DNA from: Xenorhabdus griffiniae
Lineage (GTDB): Bacteria > Pseudomonadota > Gammaproteobacteria > Enterobacterales > Enterobacteriaceae
Reading direction: 5' to 3'
Assembly: GCF_037265215.1 (NCBI RefSeq)
Contig: NZ_CP147737.1
Coordinates: forward strand, 4,703,871 to 4,767,870
Length of the DNA stretch: 64,000 nucleotides
Shown: piece after piece, positions 18,713 to 27,099 of the stretch
Position numbering within the stretch: position 1 is the stretch's first letter
Layout of the letters: each line of letters begins with the position of its first letter
Translations under genes and position numbers: made by a program
Notes under the pieces: model-generated
What the model saw: the letters and a program-made list of their open reading frames with translations, nothing else
Database searches by the model: none
Told to the model about the DNA's origin: nothing

Positions 18713-19006
18713 TTAGCCAGTTTTCCGGTCTAAGTGGTGTGACATTTTGTGTTCGGCACCATCAGGGGAGAGAGTCGGGCTAATTTGACCAGACTCAGGA
18801 GCCGTTTTATCGGTCATTAACCACAATGTGTATTTTTCGAATTTAGAGTGATGGGTTATTTGAAGAATTGTACTTAAACCCGGAGAAGAATGATCACCCT
18901 CGTAATTCTTAAGTGTGCTTAAAGGGATGTTTGTTAGTTCGCAAAATTTAATTTGTGTTAATCCTTCGGCCTTACGTATGGCTCGAATTTTTTGTGACAT
19001 GTTCAT
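18713..19006 (-). CDS. P2 C-type immunity repressor
   Basis: A 97-residue helix-turn-helix protein, close to the 99 residues of P2 C. XRE-type HTH lies at residues 4-60 (IRAIRKAEGLTQIKFCELTN with IPLSTLKNYEGD as recognition helix), followed by a short C-terminal segment. It is divergent from cox, with the early promoter between the two, which is the P2 lysogeny switch layout. It should keep the prophage silent by repressing the early promoter. No LexA-type autocleavage domain is visible, so SOS induction through self-cleavage is not expected. Confidence 0.85.
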   Translation of the reverse strand: MNMSQKIRAIRKAEGLTQIKFCELTNIPLSTLKNYEGDHSSPGLSTILQITHHSKFEKYTLWLMTDKTAPESGQISPTLSPDGAEHKMSHHLDRKTG

Positions 19007-19008
19007 TG

Positions 19009-19037
19009 TTGACAGGTTCCAAAACTGAGACTAGAAT
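19009..19037 (+). promoter_or_regulatory. Early promoter (Pe-like) of the prophage
   Basis: TTGACA at 19009-19014, 17-bp spacer, TAGAAT at 19032-19037: nearly consensus sigma-70. It points toward cox and starts 3 bp from the C start codon. The following 100 bp contain repeated GAGAC boxes and a CTTAGAA...TTCTAAG inverted repeat (about 19082-19111), plausible C or Cox operator sites; which protein binds is unknown. Confidence 0.75.
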
Positions 19038-19202
19038 CCTCGTAGGTTTTAAAAGCGAGACCTTTTGAGGCGCAAAAAACACTTAGAACAAGCCATGTAA
19101 GCAATTCTAAGCGTTTGAACTAAGCAGGGTAACAAATGAACCTGAAAAATACGAGATTCCTAGATTTGACCGCTGTTTAAAGTATAGAAAAGAAGGTGAA
19201 AA

Positions 19203-19505
19203 ATGTTAGAAAAGAATCCTGATGGTTACATGCAAGTTTACTATCCGGTTGATGCAGTCCCTTATCAGAAGTTTGCTGACTTAATCGGCAAAACTCATGG
19301 TGCTGTTAAGGGGATGGTTGATAAGGGTAAGTTACCAACTGTTTTTTGGCAGAACCCTGATGTAAAAGAAATCGGTGGTATTCCTGCGAAAGTGCGCGGT
19401 GAGAACTGGGTTTATATCCCTGAGTTCAACAGAGGAATGCGTGATGCGTTTTTGAACCGCCCAAAAGAACAGCGTGATGCGTGGCTGTTGTGGGTTGGAT
19501 TGTAA
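19203..19505 (+). CDS. cox: Cox-like excisionase and early-switch regulator
   Basis: A 100-residue homologue of P2 Cox (91 residues), which represses the C promoter and directs excision. The characteristic blocks are PVDAVPYQKFADLIGKTHGA, VKGMVDKGKLP, NWVYIPEFNRGM and the end RPKEQRDAWLLWVGL. A winged-helix fold is known for the family. First gene of the early operon, behind the Pe-like promoter; ribosome-binding site AGAAGGTG. Confidence 0.88.
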   Translation: MLEKNPDGYMQVYYPVDAVPYQKFADLIGKTHGAVKGMVDKGKLPTVFWQNPDVKEIGGIPAKVRGENWVYIPEFNRGMRDAFLNRPKEQRDAWLLWVGL

Positions 19506-19539
19506 GGCTGAAATATTGACTCAACAGAGGGTAAAAAAA

Positions 19540-19875
19540 ATGAAACAACCAACATCCCTGAACTGTTCAAAACAGCAATTAGTCCTGATGTCGCGTCTGT
19601 ATGATGTTTTTAATGATTTCAAAAACGAGGTGGCAATCACCCCTGAGTATATCCAGGACACGCTGGTGCAGTTTGCATATGTGTCACTCAAAAAATACTC
19701 AGAAATAACCCAAATCCCTTTTGTTACATGTCGCGCAATGGTCGCTGATGGTCGCATCATCACCAGACCGAAGAAAAGAGCTAAAGATATGATAGAAGTC
19801 AACATGATCGCTATGTTGATGGATGCATATAACAACAGCCAAAAAAAATTATCTAACAGAGGTAATAAAAAATGA
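19540..19875 (+). CDS. Second Cox/Apl-like regulator with a duplicated N-terminal module
   Basis: 111 residues from the ATG at 19540 (AGAGGG upstream). Residues 1-46 are nearly the same as the start of the next gene product (SKQQLxLMxRLYDVFxDxKN and ITPEYIQxTLVQF in both). Residues 47-111 differ and look like a Cox/Apl helix-turn-helix: KKYSEITQIPFVTCRAMVAD then GRIITRPKKRAKDMIEVNMI. The phage therefore has two excisionase-like proteins. Its stop overlaps the next start (ATGA). Function is inferred from similarity in pattern only. Confidence 0.65.
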   Translation: MKQPTSLNCSKQQLVLMSRLYDVFNDFKNEVAITPEYIQDTLVQFAYVSLKKYSEITQIPFVTCRAMVADGRIITRPKKRAKDMIEVNMIAMLMDAYNNSQKKLSNRGNKK

Positions 19876-20345
19876 AAAACGCAACATCCCTAGAACGTTC
19901 AAAACAGCAATTAGCTCTGATGGCGCGTCTGTATGATGTTTTTGATGATGTCAAAAACGCGGTGGAAATCACCCCTGAGTATATCCAGGAAACACTGGTG
20001 CAGTTTATGCAAATGGCAACGGGAAATGATTATCACGTTTCTCAGTCTGTGCGGGTTGGGTTTGGGAACGTGCAGACGCAATCTCAGCTGTTGGTTGATG
20101 CGGATAAGTTAAAGCAGGCTATCAATACGGCCAATATCAATGTACCGGAACCCGTGCGGGCGCCACTGGAGCTGAACCACACGTATTATGTTCCGGCGCT
20201 CTGCATGAGGGGTTCTATCACGGAAGAGCTTGAATGGTTTGAAGATGAATATGATTACATGAATTTAGATCGCGGCCTCATTCACCTCAACCGCAAATCC
20301 GCCGAAATTCATGCGCGAGCGTTAATGTCCCTGACCTCTAAATAA
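19872..20345 (+). CDS. Early phage protein of unknown function, shares its N-terminus with the previous gene
   Basis: 157 residues, not recognised. The first 46 residues duplicate those of the preceding protein at both protein and DNA level. The remainder begins MATGNDYHVSQSVRVGFGNV and contains a patterned region LDADKLKQAINTANINVPEP-like and HTYYVPALCMRGSITEELEW near the C-terminus. The repeated module may be a dimerisation or protein-contact piece. Overlaps the previous gene by 4 bp, so likely translationally coupled. Confidence 0.6.
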   Translation: MKNATSLERSKQQLALMARLYDVFDDVKNAVEITPEYIQETLVQFMQMATGNDYHVSQSVRVGFGNVQTQSQLLVDADKLKQAINTANINVPEPVRAPLELNHTYYVPALCMRGSITEELEWFEDEYDYMNLDRGLIHLNRKSAEIHARALMSLTSK

Positions 20346-20357
20346 TAATATCAGTAA

Positions 20358-20621
20358 ATGATTACCATAGAGGTAATAAAAAAAATGCGAAATACTATTC
20401 CAACACCAGAGGAATTAAGCAAGGGGCGGATTAAATTCGGATCGTTATTAATTCGCCCGTTACGTCCTAACGCCGTTTGCACGTTCACCCGTTATCAGGT
20501 CGGGGACAGTGAATATTGCTACGGTAAATTTGATTCCAAAGCGGAGGCGATTGATTTTTGTCAGCAGTTATATGAGGAACGGTTAGATGAACCAATTAAC
20601 GAGAGTGCAACACAAATATAA
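20358..20621 (+). CDS. Small early phage protein, unknown function
   Basis: 87 residues; initiation may also be at the internal ATG 20385 (MRNTIPTPEELSKGRIKFGS), preceded by AGAGGTAATAAAAAA. The sequence ITPEELS-like start, CTFTRYQVGDSEYCYGKFDS and an acidic C-terminus give no recognised domain. Same direction as the early operon and overlapping the next small gene by 35 bp. Confidence 0.5.
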   Translation: MITIEVIKKMRNTIPTPEELSKGRIKFGSLLIRPLRPNAVCTFTRYQVGDSEYCYGKFDSKAEAIDFCQQLYEERLDEPINESATQI

Positions 20622-20757
20622 AATTTCTGGTGATGATTTTAATAAAAAAGTCACGAATAAACGCTGTGAAAAAGAACACCCATTGATGATGACGTTTGTC
20701 TCAATTGGTTTAGCGACAACCCTGTTAACCCCCGTTATTATCTCTATTGTGAGGTGA
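20587..20757 (+). CDS. Small membrane protein, unknown function
   Basis: A 56-residue frame from ATG 20587 to TGA 20757. Residues 1-32 are charged (MNQLTRVQHKYKISGDDFNK), followed by one membrane segment MMTFVSIGLATTLLTPVIIS. It fills an otherwise empty gap between genes and stops 4 bp before the next start. Coding is supported only by position, continuous frame and the clear hydrophobic helix. Confidence 0.45.
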   Translation: MNQLTRVQHKYKISGDDFNKKVTNKRCEKEHPLMMTFVSIGLATTLLTPVIISIVR

Positions 20758-20761
20758 TGTT

Positions 20762-21112
20762 ATGGCGAATACGGAACCCTACCGCGCGGTATCGATGACG
20801 CTGGATGAAAAAATCGATGGATTAAATAAATCCGCCGAATTGCGCGCAAAATATTTTTCTGATGATAACCGTGAATTAGCAGAAATGATTGAATATCTGC
20901 GTGACCGCACCAATAACCGCACTCGAAACAATGAGCGACTGCTGCACTTGATTTTTCATTTGGCCGGATTTGATAAATCACGTTATGCCGTTAAGTTTCA
21001 TCAATTAACTAATAATGAACAACGTGCTTTAATTCTAGCCATGAATCAATTAAAGGCCCTGGCATCAATATTACCGGATAAACTAGTGATGCCGGAATTA
21101 ATTACACATTAA
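20762..21112 (+). CDS. Early phage protein, unknown function
   Basis: 116 residues with ribosome-binding sequence GAGGTGATGTT before the ATG. Largely helical and charged: RAVSMTLDEKIDGLNKSAEL, RELAEMIEYLRDRTNN and LTNNEQRALILAMNQLKALA. I believe related proteins occur in P2-like prophages of Xenorhabdus and Photorhabdus under a DUF name, but cannot confirm. No catalytic motif. Confidence 0.6.
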   Translation: MANTEPYRAVSMTLDEKIDGLNKSAELRAKYFSDDNRELAEMIEYLRDRTNNRTRNNERLLHLIFHLAGFDKSRYAVKFHQLTNNEQRALILAMNQLKALASILPDKLVMPELITH

Positions 21113-21186
21113 TTTATAACCAACATTTTTATTATTAATGCGTCAACCCGCAGGGGTTTTTATTACCTAAAAACAGGAAGAGAATA

Positions 21187-21381
21187 ATGGAAATAGAACA
21201 ACTGATAAAAATAAACAGAGAGGATGAGCGTAAAAATTTAGCCACGCTCTCTGTTTCTCGTCTGGAAAAACTCGCCGCCCATATTCGGGCAAATAAATTG
21301 GATCATGCCGCATCAGCCGAATTGTTGATGAGTGAGGCTGAGAATATCGAGCGTCAGGCGCAGGAGTGGAATTATGTCTAG
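21187..21381 (+). CDS. Small helical phage protein (DUF2732-like)
   Basis: 64 residues, predicted all-helical and charged (EDERKNLATLSVSRLEKLAA, AASAELLMSEAENIERQAQE). Its size, charge and position just before the TraR/DksA-like gene match the small P2 early protein family DUF2732; assignment is by resemblance only. Overlaps the next start by 8 bp. Confidence 0.55.
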   Translation: MEIEQLIKINREDERKNLATLSVSRLEKLAAHIRANKLDHAASAELLMSEAENIERQAQEWNYV

Positions 21382-21595
21382 AGAAATCGACCGCGCCTGT
21401 GAACGCACGGCCGAAATACTGGAACGCCGGATAGCCGCGCATGTTAGCCGCCCAGTCGGGGTTTCTGCATTTAAATGTGAGGATTGCGGCGCACCTATTC
21501 CTAAAGAGCGGTGCAGGATTATTGCCGGTGTCACCCGCTGCGCAACCTGCCAGAGCGTTTTTGAACTGAAACAAAAACATTATCGGAGTGTGTGA
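21374..21595 (+). CDS. TraR/DksA-type C4 zinc-finger protein
   Basis: 73 residues. C4 zinc finger CEDCGAPIPKERC (Cys 35 and 38) with TRCATCQSVFE, the arrangement of TraR/DksA family proteins, which bind the RNA polymerase secondary channel without DNA contact. P2 orf82 is a member. N-terminus is helical (SREIDRACERTAEILERRIA). I chose ATG 21374 because the family begins there; a longer frame from 21332 overlaps the previous gene more deeply. Confidence 0.82.
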   Translation: MSREIDRACERTAEILERRIAAHVSRPVGVSAFKCEDCGAPIPKERCRIIAGVTRCATCQSVFELKQKHYRSV

Positions 21596-21867
21596 TGGAA
21601 AAAATTTACGTCATTAAAATCGAGACGGTAGGCGGTCATTTTTTTGATGATATCGTCTCGTCAAAAATAGTGTCTGGTTGGCCAGATGTGAATTATAACC
21701 CCGGCGATATTTTAATTATTCGCGAGCATTTCTATAAATGTTTCACGGGCAGAAATCTGCTGGCAAAAATAATCCGCGTTGAGAAATCCTCATCTTCTGT
21801 TTTATTACGGTTTGAGTGTATTAATCCGGCTGAATTTTTCTATCCGGAGGCTGACAATGGCCAATAA
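21595..21867 (+). CDS. Small early phage protein, unknown function
   Basis: 90 residues with a beta-rich pattern: MEKIYVIKIETVGGHFFDDI, YNPGDILIIREHFYKCF and SVLLRFECINPAEFF. No recognised domain. It starts at the TGATG junction of the preceding gene and overlaps the dam start by 11 bp, so it is translated as part of the same string. Confidence 0.5.
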   Translation: MEKIYVIKIETVGGHFFDDIVSSKIVSGWPDVNYNPGDILIIREHFYKCFTGRNLLAKIIRVEKSSSSVLLRFECINPAEFFYPEADNGQ

Positions 21868-22684
21868 AACTATTCTCAAATGGGCGGGTTCGAAATCTCG
21901 CATTATGGATAAACTACGGCCGCACCTACCCGCCGGTCAGCGACTGGTTGAACCGTTCGCCGGTTCCTGTGCCGTCATGATGAATACGGATTATCCCGCG
22001 TATCTGATTGCGGATATTAATGCAGATTTGATTAATTTGTATCAGAGTATCAAATCTGACTGTGATCAGTTTACAAAAGAGGCGGCAAATTGGTTTGAAT
22101 TTGTTTTGAATAAAAATGAATTTTATAAACTGCGGGATGTTTTTAATTTCAGTGGTGAATTTTCTGATAATTTTGCTAATAAATTATCCCGTTCCAGTTT
22201 ATTTTTAACATTAAATCGCCACTGCTTTAATGGATTATGCCGCTATAACAGCGAGGGTGAATTTAATGTGCCATTTGGTCACTATAAAAAACCGTATTTC
22301 CCCGCTGCTGAAATCTGGGCGTTTGCCGAAAAAGCCGCGATCGCCGAAATTGTGCATCTGGAATGGCAGGATACATTAACCCTCGTTGATTACGGTGACG
22401 TGGTTTATTGCGATCCGCCGTATCTGACCAACGAGGGTGCATTCACCCAATATTATCAATCCAATTTCAATCATGCCGATCATGAAGCATTAGCCGTTGA
22501 TTTGTACACGCTCAATACGCATCTCGGTGTCCCCGTCACCGTGTCTAACTCGATTGTCGCCAAAGAACTGTATGCCGATCTGAGCTTTACTATCCATGAA
22601 ATCGACGCCCCGCGCACGATTGCCGCCAATGGCAACCGTCAGCCTGCGAAAGAGATTATTGCGGTATTGGAGGGGGCGTCATGA
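21857..22684 (+). CDS. dam: Dam-type adenine-N6 DNA methyltransferase
   Basis: 275 residues with the alpha-group order of motifs: LKWAGSKSRIMDKLRPHLP (motif X), VEPFAGSCAVMM (motif I, SAM binding), LIADINADLINLY (motif II), and YCDPPYL (catalytic motif IV, residues 186-189). Expected to methylate A in GATC. Phage Dam enzymes protect phage DNA from restriction or alter regulation. Start ATG 21857 with CGGAGGCTGACA upstream. The end overlaps the next gene by 4 bp, pairing it with the PAPS-reductase-like protein. Confidence 0.92.
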   Translation: MANKTILKWAGSKSRIMDKLRPHLPAGQRLVEPFAGSCAVMMNTDYPAYLIADINADLINLYQSIKSDCDQFTKEAANWFEFVLNKNEFYKLRDVFNFSGEFSDNFANKLSRSSLFLTLNRHCFNGLCRYNSEGEFNVPFGHYKKPYFPAAEIWAFAEKAAIAEIVHLEWQDTLTLVDYGDVVYCDPPYLTNEGAFTQYYQSNFNHADHEALAVDLYTLNTHLGVPVTVSNSIVAKELYADLSFTIHEIDAPRTIAANGNRQPAKEIIAVLEGAS

Positions 22685-23688
22685 TTGATAGCCGTTGTCA
22701 TGCTGAAAATACTATCAATGTGATTACTGTTTCCGGTGGAAAAGATTCGCTGGCGCAATGGCTGCTGGCAATTGAGAACGGTGTCAATCACATTGTCGTG
22801 TTTGCCGATACCGGCCATGAACACCCGCAAACAATGAAATATCTGGATTATCTGGAAAATAAACTGGGGAAAATTCGGCGTGTGTCGGCTGATTTCGCCA
22901 CCCAAATTAAAAATAAGCGCCAGTTCATTAAAACGCATTGGCCTGTCCGTCTGGTCACAGAATGTGGCATGACAGAGGCGCAGGCGGAAAAACGCATCAT
23001 TGCCGCACTCAAGGTCTTGTTTCCGACGGATAATCCATTTCTTGATCTGTGCATGTTAAAAGGGCGCTTCCCCTCCACAAAAGCCCGGTTCTGTACGTTC
23101 GAACTTAAGCATAAGCCGGTTGCTGAGCAGGTGGTTGCACCTTTGTTATTACAATTTGATGAAGTAGTTCTGTGGCAGGGCGTCAGGGCGCAGGAATCAC
23201 CCGCGCGCGCCGCTTTACCGGAATGGGAATCCGATATCGATGATACCGCTGGGCTATCCGTTTACCGCCCTATTCTGTCATGGACGCATGAACAGGTTTT
23301 CGCATTGGCAAAAAAACACGGTATCAAGCCCAATCCATTGTATCAGCAGGGTTGTTCCCGTGTGGGCTGCATGCCCTGTATTCACGCCCGCAAATCTGAA
23401 CTGGCCGAAATATTTGCCCGTTTCCCCGGTGAAATCGCCCGCGTTGCCCGCTGGGAGCGCATGGTTGCTGCCTGCTCTCGCCGAGGTAATTCGACATTCT
23501 TTCCTTCTCAACAAGACCCTATGAAACGAGAGCGCCGTATTGAGTGTGTGACGTTGGAATCTCACGGTATTGAAACTTATCGCGACTGGGCTATGACGGT
23601 CAGGGGGGGCGTCAGTTTGATTTATTGGCCGAAGAAAATTCACAGCAGGCATGTAGCTCAGTGTATGCAGGAGTTTGCGAATGAATGA
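22681..23688 (+). CDS. PAPS-reductase/DndC-like ATP-pyrophosphatase family protein
   Basis: 335 residues of the adenine nucleotide alpha-hydrolase fold. The P-loop VSGGKDSLAQWL (SGGKDS at 18-23) is followed by FADTGHEHPQTMKYLDYLE. Four cysteines at 138 (ARFCTFELKHK) and 225, 230, 233 (GCSRVGCMPC) resemble the iron-sulphur set of PAPS/APS reductases and DndC. Such proteins activate a substrate by adenylation; in DndC the result is DNA phosphorothioation. No DndD/E or other Dnd genes are here. Overlap with dam suggests a DNA-modification or anti-restriction role, which is inference. Confidence 0.8.
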   Translation: MIDSRCHAENTINVITVSGGKDSLAQWLLAIENGVNHIVVFADTGHEHPQTMKYLDYLENKLGKIRRVSADFATQIKNKRQFIKTHWPVRLVTECGMTEAQAEKRIIAALKVLFPTDNPFLDLCMLKGRFPSTKARFCTFELKHKPVAEQVVAPLLLQFDEVVLWQGVRAQESPARAALPEWESDIDDTAGLSVYRPILSWTHEQVFALAKKHGIKPNPLYQQGCSRVGCMPCIHARKSELAEIFARFPGEIARVARWERMVAACSRRGNSTFFPSQQDPMKRERRIECVTLESHGIETYRDWAMTVRGGVSLIYWPKKIHSRHVAQCMQEFANE

Positions 23689-24004
23689 ATCTATTATTCT
23701 TGATCCTAAAAACGGCGTTTATATCACTGGTACCCGTTTTGCGGTTGTTGTTCATGAGAAACATCCCGGTAAACTGGCGTTGTTGCAATTCAACACGTAT
23801 GACGGCATTTACTCGCTGGTCGACTGGCATGACAGTGACGTGTCACTGGTCGCTGCATTGGTGAGCCTGCATATCTCCTATATCCGCCACAAAATGCACT
23901 CGGTGACAGAATATCTGGCTGCGGTTGAAACCATCGCCAAACGCTGTCAGACCGCACTGAATTTGCTGAACCCGGAAACTTACGGCGGTGTGGTGACATG
24001 TTAA
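23681..24004 (+). CDS. Phage protein of unknown function upstream of gene A
   Basis: 107 residues from ATG 23681 (MNESIILDPKNGVYITGTRF). Mixed alpha/beta with LALLQFNTYDGIYSLVDWHD and a helical C-terminal half. Overlaps the previous stop by 8 bp and the A start by 7 bp, so it is co-translated. Not recognised. Confidence 0.55.
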   Translation: MNESIILDPKNGVYITGTRFAVVVHEKHPGKLALLQFNTYDGIYSLVDWHDSDVSLVAALVSLHISYIRHKMHSVTEYLAAVETIAKRCQTALNLLNPETYGGVVTC

Positions 24005-26358
24005 GCCGCCCGATTGATTTCAGTGTCCAACCCGAAGCTGAACCCGCCAATGGGCAGTATGCCTATTGGTGGAATGCACCGCGCCATCAGGCGGTGGCCG
24101 GTATTGAAAGATCGCTTACCCGTGAAAGACGCCTTCAGGGGCAAGCTATTTTAGAAGATATCGATTCTCTGCCACGCATTCTGCGTTATCCCTATCAGAA
24201 ACGTTATGAAAAGACGTTACAAGAACAGGGCCTGCTGAAAGCTCAGGATTTTCTGTATTTCGATTTCCATCAAAAATTCTGGCCACGCATTGAGGCGGTC
24301 ACCCATCGTTTTGAGATGGATACCCACGCCACGCTGACGGCTACGGCCCGCATTTCTACCGAAATCAGCCAGTTTAACCGTTTGCCCGATCTTCAGAATA
24401 AGCCACTAAAGAAACTGGCGACCCAAATCGCCGCCGGGTTCTTTGCGCTGTTTGAGCAGTATTGTGATCAGTGCATTGCTGAGGCGAACGGTGATAAAGA
24501 AGCTATCTATCAGATGCGCAACCTGTCCCCGATTTATGGCGAGCTGGCGAAATTGTCGCGCGGGTTGCATGTCACACCGGCGCATTATGGCCGCTACCTG
24601 AAAGGTACGTTGCAACAGCGTGATGTGATTGCGGCGGTATCCCGTCTGGTCAATGATGATTTCTGGTATCGCCGGCTCAAGGCACACCGTACCCGCTGGC
24701 GGGAAGCGTTGCTGATTGCCGCAATGGCGGTCAATAAAAACCGTTCCCCGTATGCCAGTCGTCAGGCTATTCAGGAGGTGAAATCTCAGCGTCTGGCCAA
24801 TATGCAGTACCTTGAGTCAATGGACATTGAGGATGTGGCCACCGGCGAACGTTTTGATCTGGTTGAGAAAGTGATGCAAAGCATTTCTAACCCGGAAATT
24901 CGCCGTATGGAACTGATGGCGCAGATTGCCGGGATTGAACGGGTTGCCTCGGTGCGGGGGGATATCGGAATGTTTATCACCATTACTACGCCGTCAAAAT
25001 ATCACCCGACCCGCCAGATGGGGGCAGACAAGGTGGCGGTGCTGAACAGCAGCTGGGCCAATGAAGCCTATACCCCGAAAGATGGTCAGCGTTATCTGGT
25101 GAAGGTCTGGGCGAAAATCCGCACGGCGTTTAAGGATGAAGGGCTGAATGTTTATGGTGTCCGGGTGGTTGAACCGCATCATGATGGTACGCCGCACTGG
25201 CATCTGTTGCTGTTTACCGATAAGGCCAGCCGGGCGGCAGCGGTGGAGATCATGCGTAAAAAAGCCTTACAGGAAGATGGCGGCGAACGGGGCGCACAGA
25301 AGTACCGCTTCGAATGCCGGCATATGAATAAAGGTGGTGCAGTGGGTTATATCGCTAAATACATTGCTAAAAATATCGACGGTTATGCGCTGGATGGTCT
25401 GACCGATGATGAAACCGGCAAGCCGTTAAAAGATGCGGCAGCGGCCGTAACTGCATGGGCCTCCACATGGCGTATTCCCCAATTTCAGTTCTATAACCTG
25501 CCCTCCAAAGGTGCGTACCGTGAATGCCGTCGCCTGCGCAGTCTCTGCATCGCTGACCAGTTGGGTGACGTGGCCGAAAAGGTTCGGGCTGCGGCCGATC
25601 AGGGGGACTTTGAAAACTACATCCTGTCACAGGGTGGCCCTTGCACCCCACGTGATCAGCAGACAATCCGCGTTGCCCGTGAAGTCAGCGACAAGCTCAA
25701 CCCGTATGACGAGGCTGTTTCTAACGTGGTCGGGATTTATGCGCAGCTTAATCCTGCCGCCGGCGTGTTGAAAACACGCGAGCGGGAATATCGGATTGTC
25801 AAAAAGCACGACAGCCAAGCCCCGGCATCCGCTGTGGCCGGTGAGGGTCTTAATCTTTTAAAAAGCGCCATCGGCGCGCCTCGGAGTCCTGTCAATAACT
25901 GTGGATCAGGGGATTGGGTGGCATGGGAGGACAGCTCAGCATTACCCGCAGACTTAAGCGGTAAGGCGTTATCTGATGTTCTCCAATGGGGACGGGCGAT
26001 GGAAATCAACGCCGCTGAGAATGGCGTACAGCGTGCAGAAATCGGGGTTTCGGGGCCTCGGGTTATCTCACGTATTGAATTAACAGAAAAAGAGGAAGCA
26101 TTATTGCCGGCAGTGATGCGCTTTACTGAATCAATGGGCTACCCCATCAGCAATCAAACGCTGGGCAAGATGTTTGTTAAGGGCATGAGTATGAGTGTTG
26201 ACGGCCAGCGGCTGCAAGTGCGTGAGGGCAAAGTCAGATTGATGGATTTACCGGAGGAGCAGGAACGGAAACAACGCGAATTTGAGGCGCGTAAACAGGT
26301 GCGCCGCGAGGCATTACAGGCGCGGATTATGAATATTGGGGAAATGAGGAAAGCATAA
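23998..26358 (+). CDS. A: Rolling-circle replication endonuclease A (P2 gpA)
   Basis: 786 residues (P2 A about 761). Nicks the origin, stays covalently attached and starts rolling-circle replication with host Rep helicase. The HUH metal site is seen in EPHHDGTPHWHLLLF. The paired tyrosines of GYIAKYIAKN are at residues 451 and 455, essentially the positions of the catalytic Tyr450/454 pair of P2 A. The P2 origin lies inside the A gene; none was identified here. The upstream gene overlaps it by 7 bp. A 121-bp relic similar to its 24375-24495 stretch lies outside attR. Confidence 0.95.
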   Translation: MLSRPIDFSVQPEAEPANGQYAYWWNAPRHQAVAGIERSLTRERRLQGQAILEDIDSLPRILRYPYQKRYEKTLQEQGLLKAQDFLYFDFHQKFWPRIEAVTHRFEMDTHATLTATARISTEISQFNRLPDLQNKPLKKLATQIAAGFFALFEQYCDQCIAEANGDKEAIYQMRNLSPIYGELAKLSRGLHVTPAHYGRYLKGTLQQRDVIAAVSRLVNDDFWYRRLKAHRTRWREALLIAAMAVNKNRSPYASRQAIQEVKSQRLANMQYLESMDIEDVATGERFDLVEKVMQSISNPEIRRMELMAQIAGIERVASVRGDIGMFITITTPSKYHPTRQMGADKVAVLNSSWANEAYTPKDGQRYLVKVWAKIRTAFKDEGLNVYGVRVVEPHHDGTPHWHLLLFTDKASRAAAVEIMRKKALQEDGGERGAQKYRFECRHMNKGGAVGYIAKYIAKNIDGYALDGLTDDETGKPLKDAAAAVTAWASTWRIPQFQFYNLPSKGAYRECRRLRSLCIADQLGDVAEKVRAAADQGDFENYILSQGGPCTPRDQQTIRVAREVSDKLNPYDEAVSNVVGIYAQLNPAAGVLKTREREYRIVKKHDSQAPASAVAGEGLNLLKSAIGAPRSPVNNCGSGDWVAWEDSSALPADLSGKALSDVLQWGRAMEINAAENGVQRAEIGVSGPRVISRIELTEKEEALLPAVMRFTESMGYPISNQTLGKMFVKGMSMSVDGQRLQVREGKVRLMDLPEEQERKQREFEARKQVRREALQARIMNIGEMRKA

Positions 26359-26359
26359 T

Positions 26360-26620
26360 ATGAATTACTTACAACCAAAAGACTTGGCAGCCCTACAGCG
26401 ATTTAAAGAAACATCTGAAGATGGTGAGGGATACGACGTCTCTCGTGAACAAATGCACAGACTGGCTGAATTGGGCGTTGTTTGTTATCACAGCATGGGA
26501 ATTTATAGCATTACATGGTTCGGAATGTATGTCTTAAATCCGTCTGATAAAGCATTACAGCCGCCGTTTAAAACGGAATCAGACCATTTTTGTGAGTTTT
26601 TAGAGGAAAAGTCACAATGA
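26360..26620 (+). CDS. Small phage protein, unknown function
   Basis: 86 residues. Pattern LQPKDLAALQRFKETSEDGE, YDVSREQMHRLAELGVVCYH and GIYSITWFGMYVLN looks like a small winged-helix domain; this is a guess from helix and strand spacing. It starts 1 bp after A and overlaps the next gene by 4 bp (ATGA). Confidence 0.6.
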   Translation: MNYLQPKDLAALQRFKETSEDGEGYDVSREQMHRLAELGVVCYHSMGIYSITWFGMYVLNPSDKALQPPFKTESDHFCEFLEEKSQ

Positions 26621-27081
26621 TCACCTTAAAGTTAACGCCCGAAATCATTAACAACATTAACCGTAAATTTGTTTTAGATTTATTCGTCTGGCAGAAACGC
26701 TGGAAAGCCAATCAACATCACCGTAACCGCTTTTTGCATGAAAACAGCTATGTTGCTGCCTTGTCTGGTGATGTCTATGTGTCAGAGTGGGCTTGGTCGG
26801 ATAATCCCATTCGGTTGGTGCAATTAGCGTTGAGTCTAACCATGCATGATAAATGGCATAGAACGTTTTATTCCTCCCGATGTTCAGGGGATAGTGGCGA
26901 GCTGGCCTATAAGCAGTTTTTTACCTTGAACCGTATCAAGGGTGAACCGGCTTTTTTCGATACGGTGACGTTGTTTGATTTTGCTGAAAGTCGCTGGAGT
27001 GAAGAACGCCTTCGTCAGCATCAGTCACAACAGGAATTTGAAGAGCTGTTTTTGTGTCGGTTGCCTCATCCACGCTGGTAA
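26617..27081 (+). CDS. Phage protein, unknown function
   Basis: 154 residues, rich in Trp, His and Arg (DLFVWQKRWKANQHHRNRFL, YVSEWAWSDNPIRLVQLALS, DKWHRTFYSSRCSGDSGELA). No recognised domain or membrane segment. Translationally coupled to the preceding gene. Confidence 0.55.
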   Translation: MITLKLTPEIINNINRKFVLDLFVWQKRWKANQHHRNRFLHENSYVAALSGDVYVSEWAWSDNPIRLVQLALSLTMHDKWHRTFYSSRCSGDSGELAYKQFFTLNRIKGEPAFFDTVTLFDFAESRWSEERLRQHQSQQEFEELFLCRLPHPRW

Positions 27082-27099
27082 TCAGGGAGAATAAACATC

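Noticed and set aside
20358..20757. Treating the two small overlapping early frames as one frameshifted gene
   Set aside because: Each has its own start and a distinct character (soluble versus single membrane helix) and the overlap of 35 bp is compatible with separate genes.
22848..23652. Minus-strand frames of 76-124 residues
   Set aside because: Antisense to the PAPS-reductase-like gene, which has clear catalytic motifs.
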